From NCBI GenBank assembly GCA_011523445.1, contig WTGT01000264.1:1-5776 (forward strand): 5,776 nt of DNA, in the 5' to 3' direction. The notes under the pieces were generated by a model. The model was not told the DNA's origin. It did not search any database and worked only from the letters and a program-made list of their open reading frames with translations. This document shows positions 1 to 5,186 of this stretch, in pieces; position 1 is the stretch's first letter; each line of letters begins with the position of its first letter. Position numbers and translations under genes: made by a program. The stretch comes from Paracoccaceae bacterium (lineage in GTDB: Bacteria > Pseudomonadota > Alphaproteobacteria > Rhodobacterales > Rhodobacteraceae).

Positions 1-786
1 ATAGTAACTCATTATCACCCTGACCATATGGGTATGGCTGGTTGGTTTAGATCAGAATTTAATGCCGAAATAGTTACTACCAGGACTTCCTGGTTGTTGG
101 CTCGTATGCTGGTTCTTGATGTTCAGGAAAAACCTACTGATGAATCCATTTCCTACTTTCAGAATGCAGGGTTGGACAAGGAGAAACTGGAAGAAAGGAA
201 AAATTCCAGACCATTTAATTTTGCGGACGTGGTTCATCAAATTCCCCTAGGATACACCAGAATATCCGAGGGAGATACCATTATGATAGGTAAAAGGAAC
301 TGGATCGTCAGGATTGGCCATGGCCATGCGCCCTCACATGCAACCTTTTGGTCAGAGGATGGAAGTTTGTGTTTGGCAGGGGACCAGTTTCTACCAGATA
401 TTACTCCCAACATCGGTGTTTATGCAACGGAGCCCGAAGCAAATCCTTTGAAGGAATGGTTGGAATCTTGTCGGATATTTTATGAATCAACAAATAATGA
501 AACCCTTGTACTGGCTGGGCACAAGTCACCCTTCAGGGGGGTCAAGAAACGTCTGGGGCAACTTATCGATCATCATATGGACTGTCTGGACAGTTTGTTG
601 TCTTATGTATCCGAGCCAAGAACAGTTATCGAGTGCTTTGAAATCCTATTTGGAAGAAGAATACCCGAAAGAGAATTCGGATTGGCAACAGCCGAGGCAT
701 ATGCCCACCTGAATTATTTATGGAAGGAAGGAAAAATTAGCAGAACCGATCATGAGGAAGGTTATTTCACCTGGCAAATGAAGTAA
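1..786 (+). CDS. MBL-fold metallo-hydrolase, C-terminal part (5' end outside window)
   Basis: The reading frame is open from base 1, so the start codon lies upstream; the ATG at 28 is internal because the metal site precedes it. 261 residues are visible. The zinc ligands are H4, H6, D8 and H9 in THYHPDHMG, then H113 at the end of GHAPSH, D128 in AGDQ and H174 in AGH. This is a complete binuclear metallo-beta-lactamase-fold set. The region from about residue 200 to the end, with a helical ATAEAYAHLNYLWKEGKI segment, looks like the winged-helix tail found in many MBL hydrolases of about 300-350 residues. Such enzymes hydrolyse thioesters, lactones or phosphoesters, and the substrate cannot be told from sequence. 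There is no sign of export in the visible part. I am confident of the fold and not of the reaction. The third His motif is AGHKSPF; relatives as I recall them often have a PxHGxPF-like form. Confidence 0.9.
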   Translation: MVTHYHPDHMGMAGWFRSEFNAEIVTTRTSWLLARMLVLDVQEKPTDESISYFQNAGLDKEKLEERKNSRPFNFADVVHQIPLGYTRISEGDTIMIGKRNWIVRIGHGHAPSHATFWSEDGSLCLAGDQFLPDITPNIGVYATEPEANPLKEWLESCRIFYESTNNETLVLAGHKSPFRGVKKRLGQLIDHHMDCLDSLLSYVSEPRTVIECFEILFGRRIPEREFGLATAEAYAHLNYLWKEGKISRTDHEEGYFTWQMK

Positions 787-842
787 TTTTTCCAGTCGAT
801 CAGGGATCCATTTTTGCTATATATTTTGATAAAGCATTGTGA

Positions 843-893
843 ATTTGTTGGGTTCTAGTAAAATTTGATTATATAAATGCACAACCAACAAAT
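843..893. repeat. 9-bp perfect inverted repeat with 33-base AT-rich spacer
   Basis: ATTTGTTGG at 843-851 is the exact reverse complement of CCAACAAAT at 885-893. The repeat lies between the MBL hydrolase stop and the oxidase subunit IV start. The spacer is AT-rich. A loose sigma-70-like pair overlaps it: TTGTTG at 845-850 and TATAAA at 872-877, with a long 21-base spacing, or ATTATA at 868-873 with a 17-base spacing. It could be an operator for the downstream small gene or a weak transcript-end structure of the upstream gene. No T-run follows the right arm, so a standard terminator is unlikely. The remainder of the 787-941 gap shows nothing else recognisable. Confidence 0.4.
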
Positions 894-941
894 GGTAATT
901 TGAAATATTGACCTGCTACTTGTTAAATAAAGGGAAACCTC

Positions 942-1076
942 GTGTCGGAATATAAACATGGTTCAATGGATGTTGAGCAAAACGAAAAGGATTTTTCCAC
1001 CTTTGTAAAATTTTCAAGAAATGTAATCGTTATCGCAATTTTGGTCCTGATTTTCCTCGCAATATTCAACAGTTGA
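942..1076 (+). CDS. aa3-type cytochrome c oxidase subunit IV (small single-pass membrane protein)
   Basis: This 44-residue protein begins MSEYKHGSMD. It has a short acidic/polar N-terminal region (EQNEKDFSTFVKF, residues 12-24) and one hydrophobic helix at about 28-42 (VIVIAILVLIFLAIF) ending FNS. The pattern (YKHGxMD, an E-K-F-FxxF stretch, one transmembrane helix, no more than 50 residues) is that of the bacterial aa3 oxidase subunit IV family known from Paracoccus-like alphaproteobacteria. That subunit packs on the outside of the oxidase core and is not needed for catalysis. The start is GTG at 942, with AGGGA at 931-935 as a Shine-Dalgarno six bases upstream. Starting at the later ATG (codon 9) would lose the conserved YKHG. 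The gene sits away from any visible catalytic oxidase subunit. Recognition is by pattern memory, and the length, topology and motif agree well. Confidence 0.85.
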   Translation: MSEYKHGSMDVEQNEKDFSTFVKFSRNVIVIAILVLIFLAIFNS

Positions 1077-1083
1077 TAAGCAG

Positions 1084-1124
1084 TGCCTGCAAAGTGAAAA
1101 GGGCTTCGTCTTTTTCAGCGGGCA
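1084..1124 (+). terminator. 17-bp bulged hairpin after oxidase subunit IV, possible terminator
   Basis: The structure starts eight bases after the TGA. The lower stem pairs 1084-1090 (TGCCTGC) with 1118-1124 (GCGGGCA). A four-base bulge AAAG (1091-1094) follows. The upper stem pairs 1095-1104 with 1108-1117 and closes on a TTC loop. Three of the 17 pairs are G-U wobbles that form only in plus-strand RNA; in minus-strand RNA they become A-C mismatches. This points to a role in the oxidase subunit transcript. No run of T follows, so it is not a textbook intrinsic terminator. It may instead block 3' exonucleases or act with Rho. Confidence 0.45.
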
Positions 1125-1135
1125 ATAACGATATT

Positions 1136-1176
1136 TACTCCCATTTGGATGATCTGAAATTATATCCTTGGGAGTA
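1136..1176. repeat. 8-bp perfect inverted repeat between convergent genes
   Basis: TACTCCCA at 1136-1143 is the exact reverse complement of TGGGAGTA at 1169-1176. Inside it, GGAT (1147-1150) can pair with ATCC (1164-1167), extending the stem past a small internal loop. It lies in the gap between the plus-strand oxidase subunit and the minus-strand decarboxylase. It may serve as a transcript-end structure for the decarboxylase, whose stop codon is about 65 bases away on that strand. No T-run follows on either strand. Confidence 0.4.
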
Positions 1177-1241
1177 GGCAGATGACCTTTCCCACCATTT
1201 TGGACAAGAGTCAACATGACTAAAGGCGGTCTGCCAAGCAT

Positions 1242-2720
1242 TCAGACCTTGGATAATTCCTCTTTGCCAAATTGTTCAATAACAGCAAGTGTTTCCATTA
1301 CGTCTTGCCAAGTTGTGTTGTGATTGATTATGCAGAGTCGTAAAGCAAATTTCTTTTCGACAAGCGTTGAGGAAATGATGGCATTGTCCTCCCAAAAAAC
1401 CCGGGCAAGTACCGTCCTGTTGATTTCTTCTATCAAATCTTCATTCAGATTCTCATCAGCGGGATTGATCCGAAAGCAAACGATCCCAAGAGAAGCGGGA
1501 GCCAGCAATTCCAGGATATTGCTTTCCTGTATATATTTTTCTGATTGATCCGCAAAATCCATCCCTCTTTCAACTGCACGACGAAATGCAGCCAAACCAA
1601 ATGTCTGAATTGACATCCATACTTTCAATGCCCTGAAAGAACGGCTGAGCTGGTAACTTTTATCCGAGAAGTTGGGATGGTTTGCTCCCCAAATAGTATC
1701 TTGGAGAACATCATGATGAACTGCAAAAGTATTTTCCAAATTTCGTACATCCTTAACCATGAGTCCACCCACTTCGTAAGGCTGGAAAAGCCATTTGTGG
1801 CCATCGAGACCAATTGAATCGGCTTTTTCGATTCCTCGTAGGAGTTGTTTACCTTTTTTTGTTAGCAAGGCGAATCCACCATAAGCGGCATCAACATGAA
1901 GCCAAATATTTTCTTTCGAACAATATTCGGATAATTCGTAAAGTGGATCAATAGCCCCATTGCCAGCAGCACCTGCATTTGCACAGATGGCAATTGGATT
2001 GAACCCGGCAGCACGGTCCTCAGATACTGATCGTATGAGTTCCCTCAAATCCAGGCGAAAATTCTTGTCAACGGGAATTTTACGAATGCAGTTTTCGTTT
2101 ACACCCACGATCCTGGCAGCACGAACCTGAGCGCTATGACTCTGATCACTCATGTATACAGTAGGTTTTTCTGGATTGCCAGCAGCTTCCCTTGCTGCAA
2201 CAAAAGCGTTGAGTGCTGCTGCTGAACCTCCACTCACCAATAGTCCACCTGCACTCTCTGGATAACCAATCCAACTCCGGAACCATTCGATAACCACCAG
2301 TTCCAATTGAGAAGGACCACTAGCCGTCAACCAAGTTGCTAGGTTTGGATTGTAGGCTGAAGCAATAAAGTCAGCCAGTATACCTGGCCAAGTAGGCGAA
2401 GAAGAAACAAAAGCAAAACTACGGGGATGATCGAGTCGAAGTGCATATGGTAGCACTTCTTTCATGGCCCGTTCAATAACTTCCAAAGCAGAGGTCCCAG
2501 TTTCCGGTGCTGCTTCGAGCAAACGATTTTCCAGTTCCCCCCTAAAGTCCCCATCCCAAGCATTTTCAGAGGGCAGATTCTGGATTCGTTTAATCACGAG
2601 TTCTGCTGTTCTGTTAGCAAGATTGAGCATTTCTACTGGAGACATTTGAAGTTCCCCGAATTCATCTTGGCTGGAATTGGCTTTGATTCCATCAGCGGAA
2701 GACATACTTTTCTTGTTCAT
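1242..2720 (-). CDS. PLP-dependent group II decarboxylase (aromatic-L-amino-acid decarboxylase-like)
   Basis: This 492-residue protein matches the family's usual size (about 470-500). Landmarks in order: HPRSFAF and the substrate-side region (98-135); VSGGSAAALNA (162-172, phosphate binding); SDQSHS (191-196), where H195 should stack on the cofactor; HVDAAYGG (275-282), with D277 for the pyridine nitrogen; DGHKW (306-310), with K309 as the Schiff-base lysine; and SRSFRALKVW (359-368). These give a complete PLP site, so an amino-acid decarboxylase releasing CO2 and an amine is expected. The substrate is not determinable. The residue aligned with the catalytic-loop tyrosine of animal dopa decarboxylase (Y332) appears to be V338 (HHDVLQD), so deamination-type chemistry or another substrate is possible. 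The start at 2720 has AGGA eight bases upstream (plus-strand 2729-2732). It follows rpsU on the same strand but has its own promoter-like region. It is cytoplasmic, with no signal peptide. Confidence 0.92.
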   Translation of the reverse strand: MNKKSMSSADGIKANSSQDEFGELQMSPVEMLNLANRTAELVIKRIQNLPSENAWDGDFRGELENRLLEAAPETGTSALEVIERAMKEVLPYALRLDHPRSFAFVSSSPTWPGILADFIASAYNPNLATWLTASGPSQLELVVIEWFRSWIGYPESAGGLLVSGGSAAALNAFVAAREAAGNPEKPTVYMSDQSHSAQVRAARIVGVNENCIRKIPVDKNFRLDLRELIRSVSEDRAAGFNPIAICANAGAAGNGAIDPLYELSEYCSKENIWLHVDAAYGGFALLTKKGKQLLRGIEKADSIGLDGHKWLFQPYEVGGLMVKDVRNLENTFAVHHDVLQDTIWGANHPNFSDKSYQLSRSFRALKVWMSIQTFGLAAFRRAVERGMDFADQSEKYIQESNILELLAPASLGIVCFRINPADENLNEDLIEEINRTVLARVFWEDNAIISSTLVEKKFALRLCIINHNTTWQDVMETLAVIEQFGKEELSKV

Positions 2721-2751
2721 TCTTGGTATCCTAAATCGTCTTAAACCACAT

Positions 2752-2788
2752 ATTCATATCATAGTAAAGGTTAGTGATATGAATTCAA
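2752..2788 (-). promoter_or_regulatory. Candidate decarboxylase promoter overlapped by a 10-bp palindrome
   Basis: Read on the minus strand, TTGAAT (plus 2783-2788) and TACTAT (plus 2761-2766) form a -35/-10 pair with a 16-base spacer. They would start transcription about 33 bases before the decarboxylase ATG. ATTCATATCA (2752-2761) and TGATATGAAT (2775-2784) are perfect inverted repeats with a 13-base centre. They cover the spacer and touch both promoter boxes. This is the usual geometry of a repressor operator, with half-sites 23 bases apart centre to centre. The palindrome is plainly present; the promoter boxes match 4/6 each and are inferred. An alternative upstream -10, a perfect TATAAT on the minus strand, lies at 2851-2856. 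Its only -35-like partner, TTGTCA, is spaced too closely (14 bases). Confidence 0.45.
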
Positions 2789-2880
2789 ACAGTTTGGTGG
2801 TCCGTAACTCTTCCACATTTGGGTCATTAAAATCAATGAATTTGATGATAATTATATTGTGGATAATTCGTGACAATCGG

Positions 2881-2913
2881 AAAAAGTGAACAAAACACAA
2901 TGGTATTATTCAC
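2881..2913 (-). terminator. Likely rho-independent terminator of rpsU
   Basis: On the minus strand, GTGAAT pairs with GTTCAC (six bp including one wobble). AATAC then pairs with GTGTT around a CATT loop, with a two-base TT bulge. A run of five T (plus 2881-2885) follows immediately. It lies about 60 bases past the rpsU stop codon and before the decarboxylase promoter region, separating the two transcripts. The stem is AT-rich, so termination could be partial. Confidence 0.45.
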
Positions 2914-2923
2914 GGGGTTGTAG

Positions 2924-2939
2924 TTAGAAAGTAGGTGAT
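2924..2939 (-). other. 16S rRNA 3'-end (anti-Shine-Dalgarno) look-alike in rpsU 3' region
   Basis: The minus strand here reads ATCACCTACTTTCTAA. The well-known 3' end of 16S rRNA in alphaproteobacteria, with its first precursor bases, reads ATCACCTCCTTTCTAA, so 15 of 16 positions agree. The single difference falls inside the anti-Shine-Dalgarno core. It lies about 30-50 bases past the rpsU stop and before the presumed terminator, so it should be in the rpsU transcript. No further 16S sequence flanks it. The match is seen directly; any function is inference. Confidence 0.5.
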
Positions 2940-2940
2940 G

Positions 2941-2963
2941 TTCAATCTGAAGGAGAGATTGAG
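2941..2963 (-). other. Small hairpin just after rpsU, with CUCCUUC loop in the transcript
   Basis: TCAATCT (2942-2948) and AGATTGA (2956-2962) are perfect inverted repeats, extended by one wobble pair, around a seven-base loop. In the minus-strand transcript the loop reads CTCCTTC, itself similar to the anti-Shine-Dalgarno core. The run of T lies before the hairpin in the transcript (plus 2964-2970), so it cannot work as a standard terminator. It starts eight bases past the rpsU stop. Confidence 0.4.
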
Positions 2964-2971
2964 AAAAAAAT

Positions 2972-3178
2972 TTAGAGATTACCTTCCATCATGGCTCGCT
3001 TACGGGCCAACTTACGTGATCTTCTAATCGCCTCTGATTTTTCTCGTGCTTTTTTTTGGGAAGGTTTTTCATAATGCTGACGAAGTTTCATCTCCCTAAA
3101 AACACCTTCTCTTTGAAGTTTCTTTTTCAGAACTCTAATCGCCTGTTCAACATTATTGTCACGAACTATTACTTGCAT
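2972..3178 (-). CDS. rpsU: 30S ribosomal protein bS21
   Basis: This 68-residue, very basic protein starts MQVIVRDNNVEQAIRVLKKK and continues with LQREGVFREMKLRQHYEKPS, then a KKAREKSEAIRRSRKLARKR tail. This is the diagnostic bS21 pattern of short N-terminal strand plus two long basic helices. It binds the 30S platform next to the 16S anti-Shine-Dalgarno and helps initiation. I chose the ATG at 3178 over the one at 3202. It gives the conserved family N-terminus, and the minus strand carries AAGGTGG (plus 3188-3194) nine bases before it. The longer form adds eight residues (MFERWLDF) and its extra bases contain the Shine-Dalgarno. It is divergent from coq9, with a good promoter upstream and a likely terminator downstream. 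Confidence 0.97.
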   Translation of the reverse strand: MQVIVRDNNVEQAIRVLKKKLQREGVFREMKLRQHYEKPSQKKAREKSEAIRRSRKLARKRAMMEGNL

Positions 3179-3214
3179 AAAATCAAGCCACCTTTCAAAC
3201 AAGAAAAAAATAGT

Positions 3215-3243
3215 ATTGTAGCATTTATCCCTTATATTGTTCA
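3215..3243 (-). promoter_or_regulatory. Likely rpsU promoter
   Basis: On the minus strand, TGAACA (plus 3238-3243) and TACAAT (plus 3215-3220) are separated by exactly 17 bases. The -10 matches 5/6 of the sigma-70 consensus and the -35 matches 4/6. The -10 lies 36 bases before the rpsU ATG, leaving room for a short leader with its Shine-Dalgarno. This is the best promoter-like match in the divergent gap. Confidence 0.5.
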
Positions 3244-3261
3244 GTAAATCAGGTAAGGGAT
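3227..3261. repeat. 8-bp inverted repeat flanking the rpsU -35 box
   Basis: ATCCCTTA (3227-3234) and TAAGGGAT (3254-3261) are perfect inverted repeats with a 19-base spacer. The presumed rpsU -35 (3238-3243) sits inside the spacer and the left arm lies in the -35/-10 spacer. Half-sites are 27 bases apart centre to centre. It could be a two-site operator serving rpsU, or coq9 on the other side. No protein can be named. Confidence 0.35.
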
Positions 3262-3297
3262 TTGCTTCAATGTTTAAATAAATCCATTTTATTAATT

Positions 3298-3327
3298 TTA
3301 AAGAACCTGTTGGTAAAACAATTTAAT
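3298..3327 (+). promoter_or_regulatory. Weak candidate promoter for the coq9 operon
   Basis: TTTAAA (3298-3303) and TTTAAT (3322-3327) with an 18-base spacer match the sigma-70 boxes 4/6 and 5/6. The site lies about 60 bases before the coq9 ATG. The region is very AT-rich, so chance matches are easy. A TACAAT at 3368-3373 is a better -10 by sequence but would place the transcript start inside the coq9 ribosome-binding site. Confidence 0.2.
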
Positions 3328-3389
3328 TGAAAGCAAAACTGTTGTGATTGGGGCGTTTTGAAAAAAGTACAATAAATGGAAGGAAGAAA

Positions 3390-4097
3390 ATGAGCGATAA
3401 TTTGGAAGATGAAGCAATCAAGGATAAGGTGCTGGAACATGCCTTGCAACATGTGCCTTTTGATGGTTGGACCAAGGCTGCCTTCGAGTCAGCTCTGGAA
3501 GATGCCAACCTGGATTTGGAAACCGGTTATCGACTTTTCCCCAAGGGAGAAGCGGATTTACCAATTTATTTCCATGAATATGGTGACAAGAAAATGTTGG
3601 AGGCTCTTGCCGAAGCTGATCTCTATGCAATGAGATACAGTGAAAAAATTGCCGAAGCAATCTGGTTAAGGGTTACCGTTGTTGAATCTCATCAAATATT
3701 GATTAGAAAACTTATGGCGACCTTTTTGCTTCCCGTAAACATGCTGCCGGGTACCAAATTGGTTTGGGCTACGGCAGACAAGATTTGGACATTTATGGAT
3801 GATGATTCCGAAGATTACAACTGGTACACCAAGCGAATGATTCTTTCAGGAATAATTTCATCAACCTTTTTGTTCTTTATCGGTGATCGAAGTGAGGGTT
3901 GCATTGACACGAGGGAATTTATTCACCGCAGGATCAATGATGTAATGGAATTTGAAAAGATAAAATCCCATGCAAAGGGAAATCCCATCTTCAAACCTCT
4001 ATTCAGAACCCTTGAAAAACTGCCAATACGAAATACAAGAGGAGGGGTTGACAAGAGCAGGTATCCAGGTTGGATGCCGAATGAGGAAAACAATTAA
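3390..4097 (+). CDS. coq9: COQ9 family protein (ubiquinone biosynthesis accessory factor)
   Basis: This 235-residue cytoplasmic protein has the COQ9 hallmarks: VPFDGWTKAAFESA (22-35), an FPKGEADLPIYF segment (50-61), and the C-terminal block IWTFMDDDSEDYNWYTKRMIL (132-152) with the signature DYNWYTKR. The FIHRRINDV helix (177-185) follows. COQ9 has a TetR-like fold, binds isoprene lipids and presents demethoxyubiquinone to the COQ7 hydroxylase in eukaryotes. The bacterial protein is presumed similar. The ATG at 3390 is preferred over 3348 because GGAAGGA (3378-3384) lies just upstream and bacterial members start close to this point. The 14 extra residues of the longer form would span that site. 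Its stop overlaps the next gene's ATG by one base, so the two are co-translated. Confidence 0.93.
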   Translation: MSDNLEDEAIKDKVLEHALQHVPFDGWTKAAFESALEDANLDLETGYRLFPKGEADLPIYFHEYGDKKMLEALAEADLYAMRYSEKIAEAIWLRVTVVESHQILIRKLMATFLLPVNMLPGTKLVWATADKIWTFMDDDSEDYNWYTKRMILSGIISSTFLFFIGDRSEGCIDTREFIHRRINDVMEFEKIKSHAKGNPIFKPLFRTLEKLPIRNTRGGVDKSRYPGWMPNEENN

Positions 4098-5086
4098 TGA
4101 CAAAAACCATGCGTGTGGTGGAGATTTCCAGTTTTGGCGGACCTGAAGTATTAAAACTCAACCAAAGGGAAATCCCAACCCCGGAGGGTAATCAGATACT
4201 GATTCAAAATGCAAGTGCTGGTGTCAACAGGCCGGATATTTTGCAGAGATCGGGTTCTTATAATCCTCCAAAGGAGGCAAGCGATCTCCCGGGTTTGGAA
4301 AGTGCCGGAACCATAGTGGCAGTCGGAGAAAGAGTCACTCGATGGAAAATTGGAGATGAGGTTTGTGCCCTTCTTCCCGGAGGTGGTTATGCTGAATATT
4401 CGCTGACACACGAAAACCATGCTTTGCCTGTACCTGCGGGAATGGACTTCAATACTGCAGCAGCTATTTGCGAAACCTACTTTACCGTCTGGAGCAATGT
4501 TTTTATGCGGGGATGTCTCAAAGCGGGTGAAACAATCCTGATACATGGTGGCAGTTCCGGGATAGGTACCACGGCAATTCAATTGGCTGAATTGTTTGGA
4601 GCCAGAGTATTTACCACAGTGGGTTCCGCTGAAAAAGCAGAGGTTTGCAAGGAACTTGGGGCTGAGTTGGTCATCAACTACAAAAACCAGGATTTCGTTG
4701 AAGAAATCAGGGGTATTACCGGTAGAAAGGGAGTTGATCTGATTTTGGATATGGTGGGTGGGGATTATCTTCCCAAAAATGTAAAAATCTTGGCTGATGA
4801 TGGAAGACTGGTTCAGATTGCTTTTTTGCAGGGCCCCAAAATTGAATTGAACTTTGCCCAGTTGATGGTTAGACGATTAACCATTACCGGTAGTACTCTT
4901 CGTCCCCAATCAGATTTGGCCAAGGCAAGAATTGCTGAAGACCTTATGGAAAAGGTATTTCCTTATTTGGAAACAGGTCGGATAAAACCCATTATGGATT
5001 CAACTTTTAAACTTGATGAGGTTGTTGAAGCTCATAAGAAAATGGAATCCTCCAAGCATATTGGAAAAATAGTATTGGAAATCTAA
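4097..5086 (+). CDS. NAD(P)H quinone oxidoreductase, PIG3 family (zinc-independent MDR)
   Basis: This 329-residue protein is a typical size for the zinc-free medium-chain dehydrogenase/reductase class. The N-terminal catalytic domain has AGVNRPDILQRSGSY (41-55), LPGLESAGTIVAVG (64-77) and GGGYAEY (95-101). The Rossmann domain has HGGSSGIGTTAIQLA (150-164), the nucleotide-binding loop. LDMVGGDYL (217-225) and TGSTLRP (264-270) are characteristic of the PIG3 subgroup. No structural zinc cysteine cluster is present, as expected. It should reduce quinones or enones with NADPH. The ATG at 4097 overlaps the coq9 TAA by one base and has GAGGA (4083-4087) nine bases upstream. A second ATG at 4109 would match many relatives starting at MRVVEI but lacks an equal ribosome-binding site. 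Pairing with coq9 suggests a shared quinone context, which is inference. Confidence 0.93.
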   Translation: MTKTMRVVEISSFGGPEVLKLNQREIPTPEGNQILIQNASAGVNRPDILQRSGSYNPPKEASDLPGLESAGTIVAVGERVTRWKIGDEVCALLPGGGYAEYSLTHENHALPVPAGMDFNTAAAICETYFTVWSNVFMRGCLKAGETILIHGGSSGIGTTAIQLAELFGARVFTTVGSAEKAEVCKELGAELVINYKNQDFVEEIRGITGRKGVDLILDMVGGDYLPKNVKILADDGRLVQIAFLQGPKIELNFAQLMVRRLTITGSTLRPQSDLAKARIAEDLMEKVFPYLETGRIKPIMDSTFKLDEVVEAHKKMESSKHIGKIVLEI

Positions 5087-5106
5087 ATAAGTAAGAACCT
5101 ACTATT

Positions 5107-5134
5107 TTGAAAAATGCCAGTTCCAGAATGTAAG
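5107..5134 (+). promoter_or_regulatory. Weak candidate promoter for trcR
   Basis: TTGAAA (5107-5112) and TGTAAG (5129-5134), with a 16-base spacer, lie in the 100-base gap after the oxidoreductase stop. The -10 matches 4/6 and the -35 matches 5/6. No convincing terminator is seen in the gap, so trcR may be read both from this site and from the coq9 operon. Confidence 0.25.
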
Positions 5135-5186
5135 AGTAGTGGGCCTGTGGCTTGCAGATCTGGACTATTGAATTAATGGAAATGTA

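Noticed and set aside
28..786. MBL hydrolase starting at the ATG at 28
   Set aside because: The in-frame residues before it (THYHPDH) are the essential zinc-binding motif, so the true start lies outside the window.
1014..1241. 75-codon minus-strand frame starting right after the decarboxylase stop (TGA then ATG), with several cysteines
   Set aside because: It overlaps the recognisable oxidase subunit IV gene in antisense, covers both intergenic hairpins (which explain part of its sequence), has only a weak ribosome-binding site, and resembles no family I know. The Cys spacing does not fit the CDGSH iron-sulfur motif.
2847..2868. Direct repeat GATAATT twice, 15 bases apart, with a perfect minus-strand TATAAT
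   Set aside because: The region is AT-rich, the only -35-like partner is at 14-base spacing, and the promoter nearer the decarboxylase fits better.
2924..2939. Remnant of a 16S rRNA gene or rRNA operon end
   Set aside because: Only about 16 bases match; the preceding helix-45 sequence of 16S is absent and no rRNA, tRNA or spacer sequence lies nearby.
2938..3027. Plus-strand 29-codon frame (ATG at 2938) behind a Shine-Dalgarno-like stretch
   Set aside because: The Shine-Dalgarno-like bases run into the ATG, leaving no spacing, and most of the frame is antisense to rpsU. The purine stretch is better described as the complement of the 16S-tail look-alike.
3179..3202. Longer rpsU start at 3202
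   Set aside because: It adds eight residues not typical of bS21, and the extra bases contain the ribosome-binding site of the conserved start.
4151..4582. 143-codon minus-strand frame inside the oxidoreductase gene
   Set aside because: It is antisense to a fully recognisable enzyme, has an unconvincing composition and no known motif.
5122..5164. 6-bp inverted repeat TCCAGA/TCTGGA between the oxidoreductase and trcR
   Set aside because: It is short with a 31-base spacer and no T-run; a repeat of this size is expected by chance.
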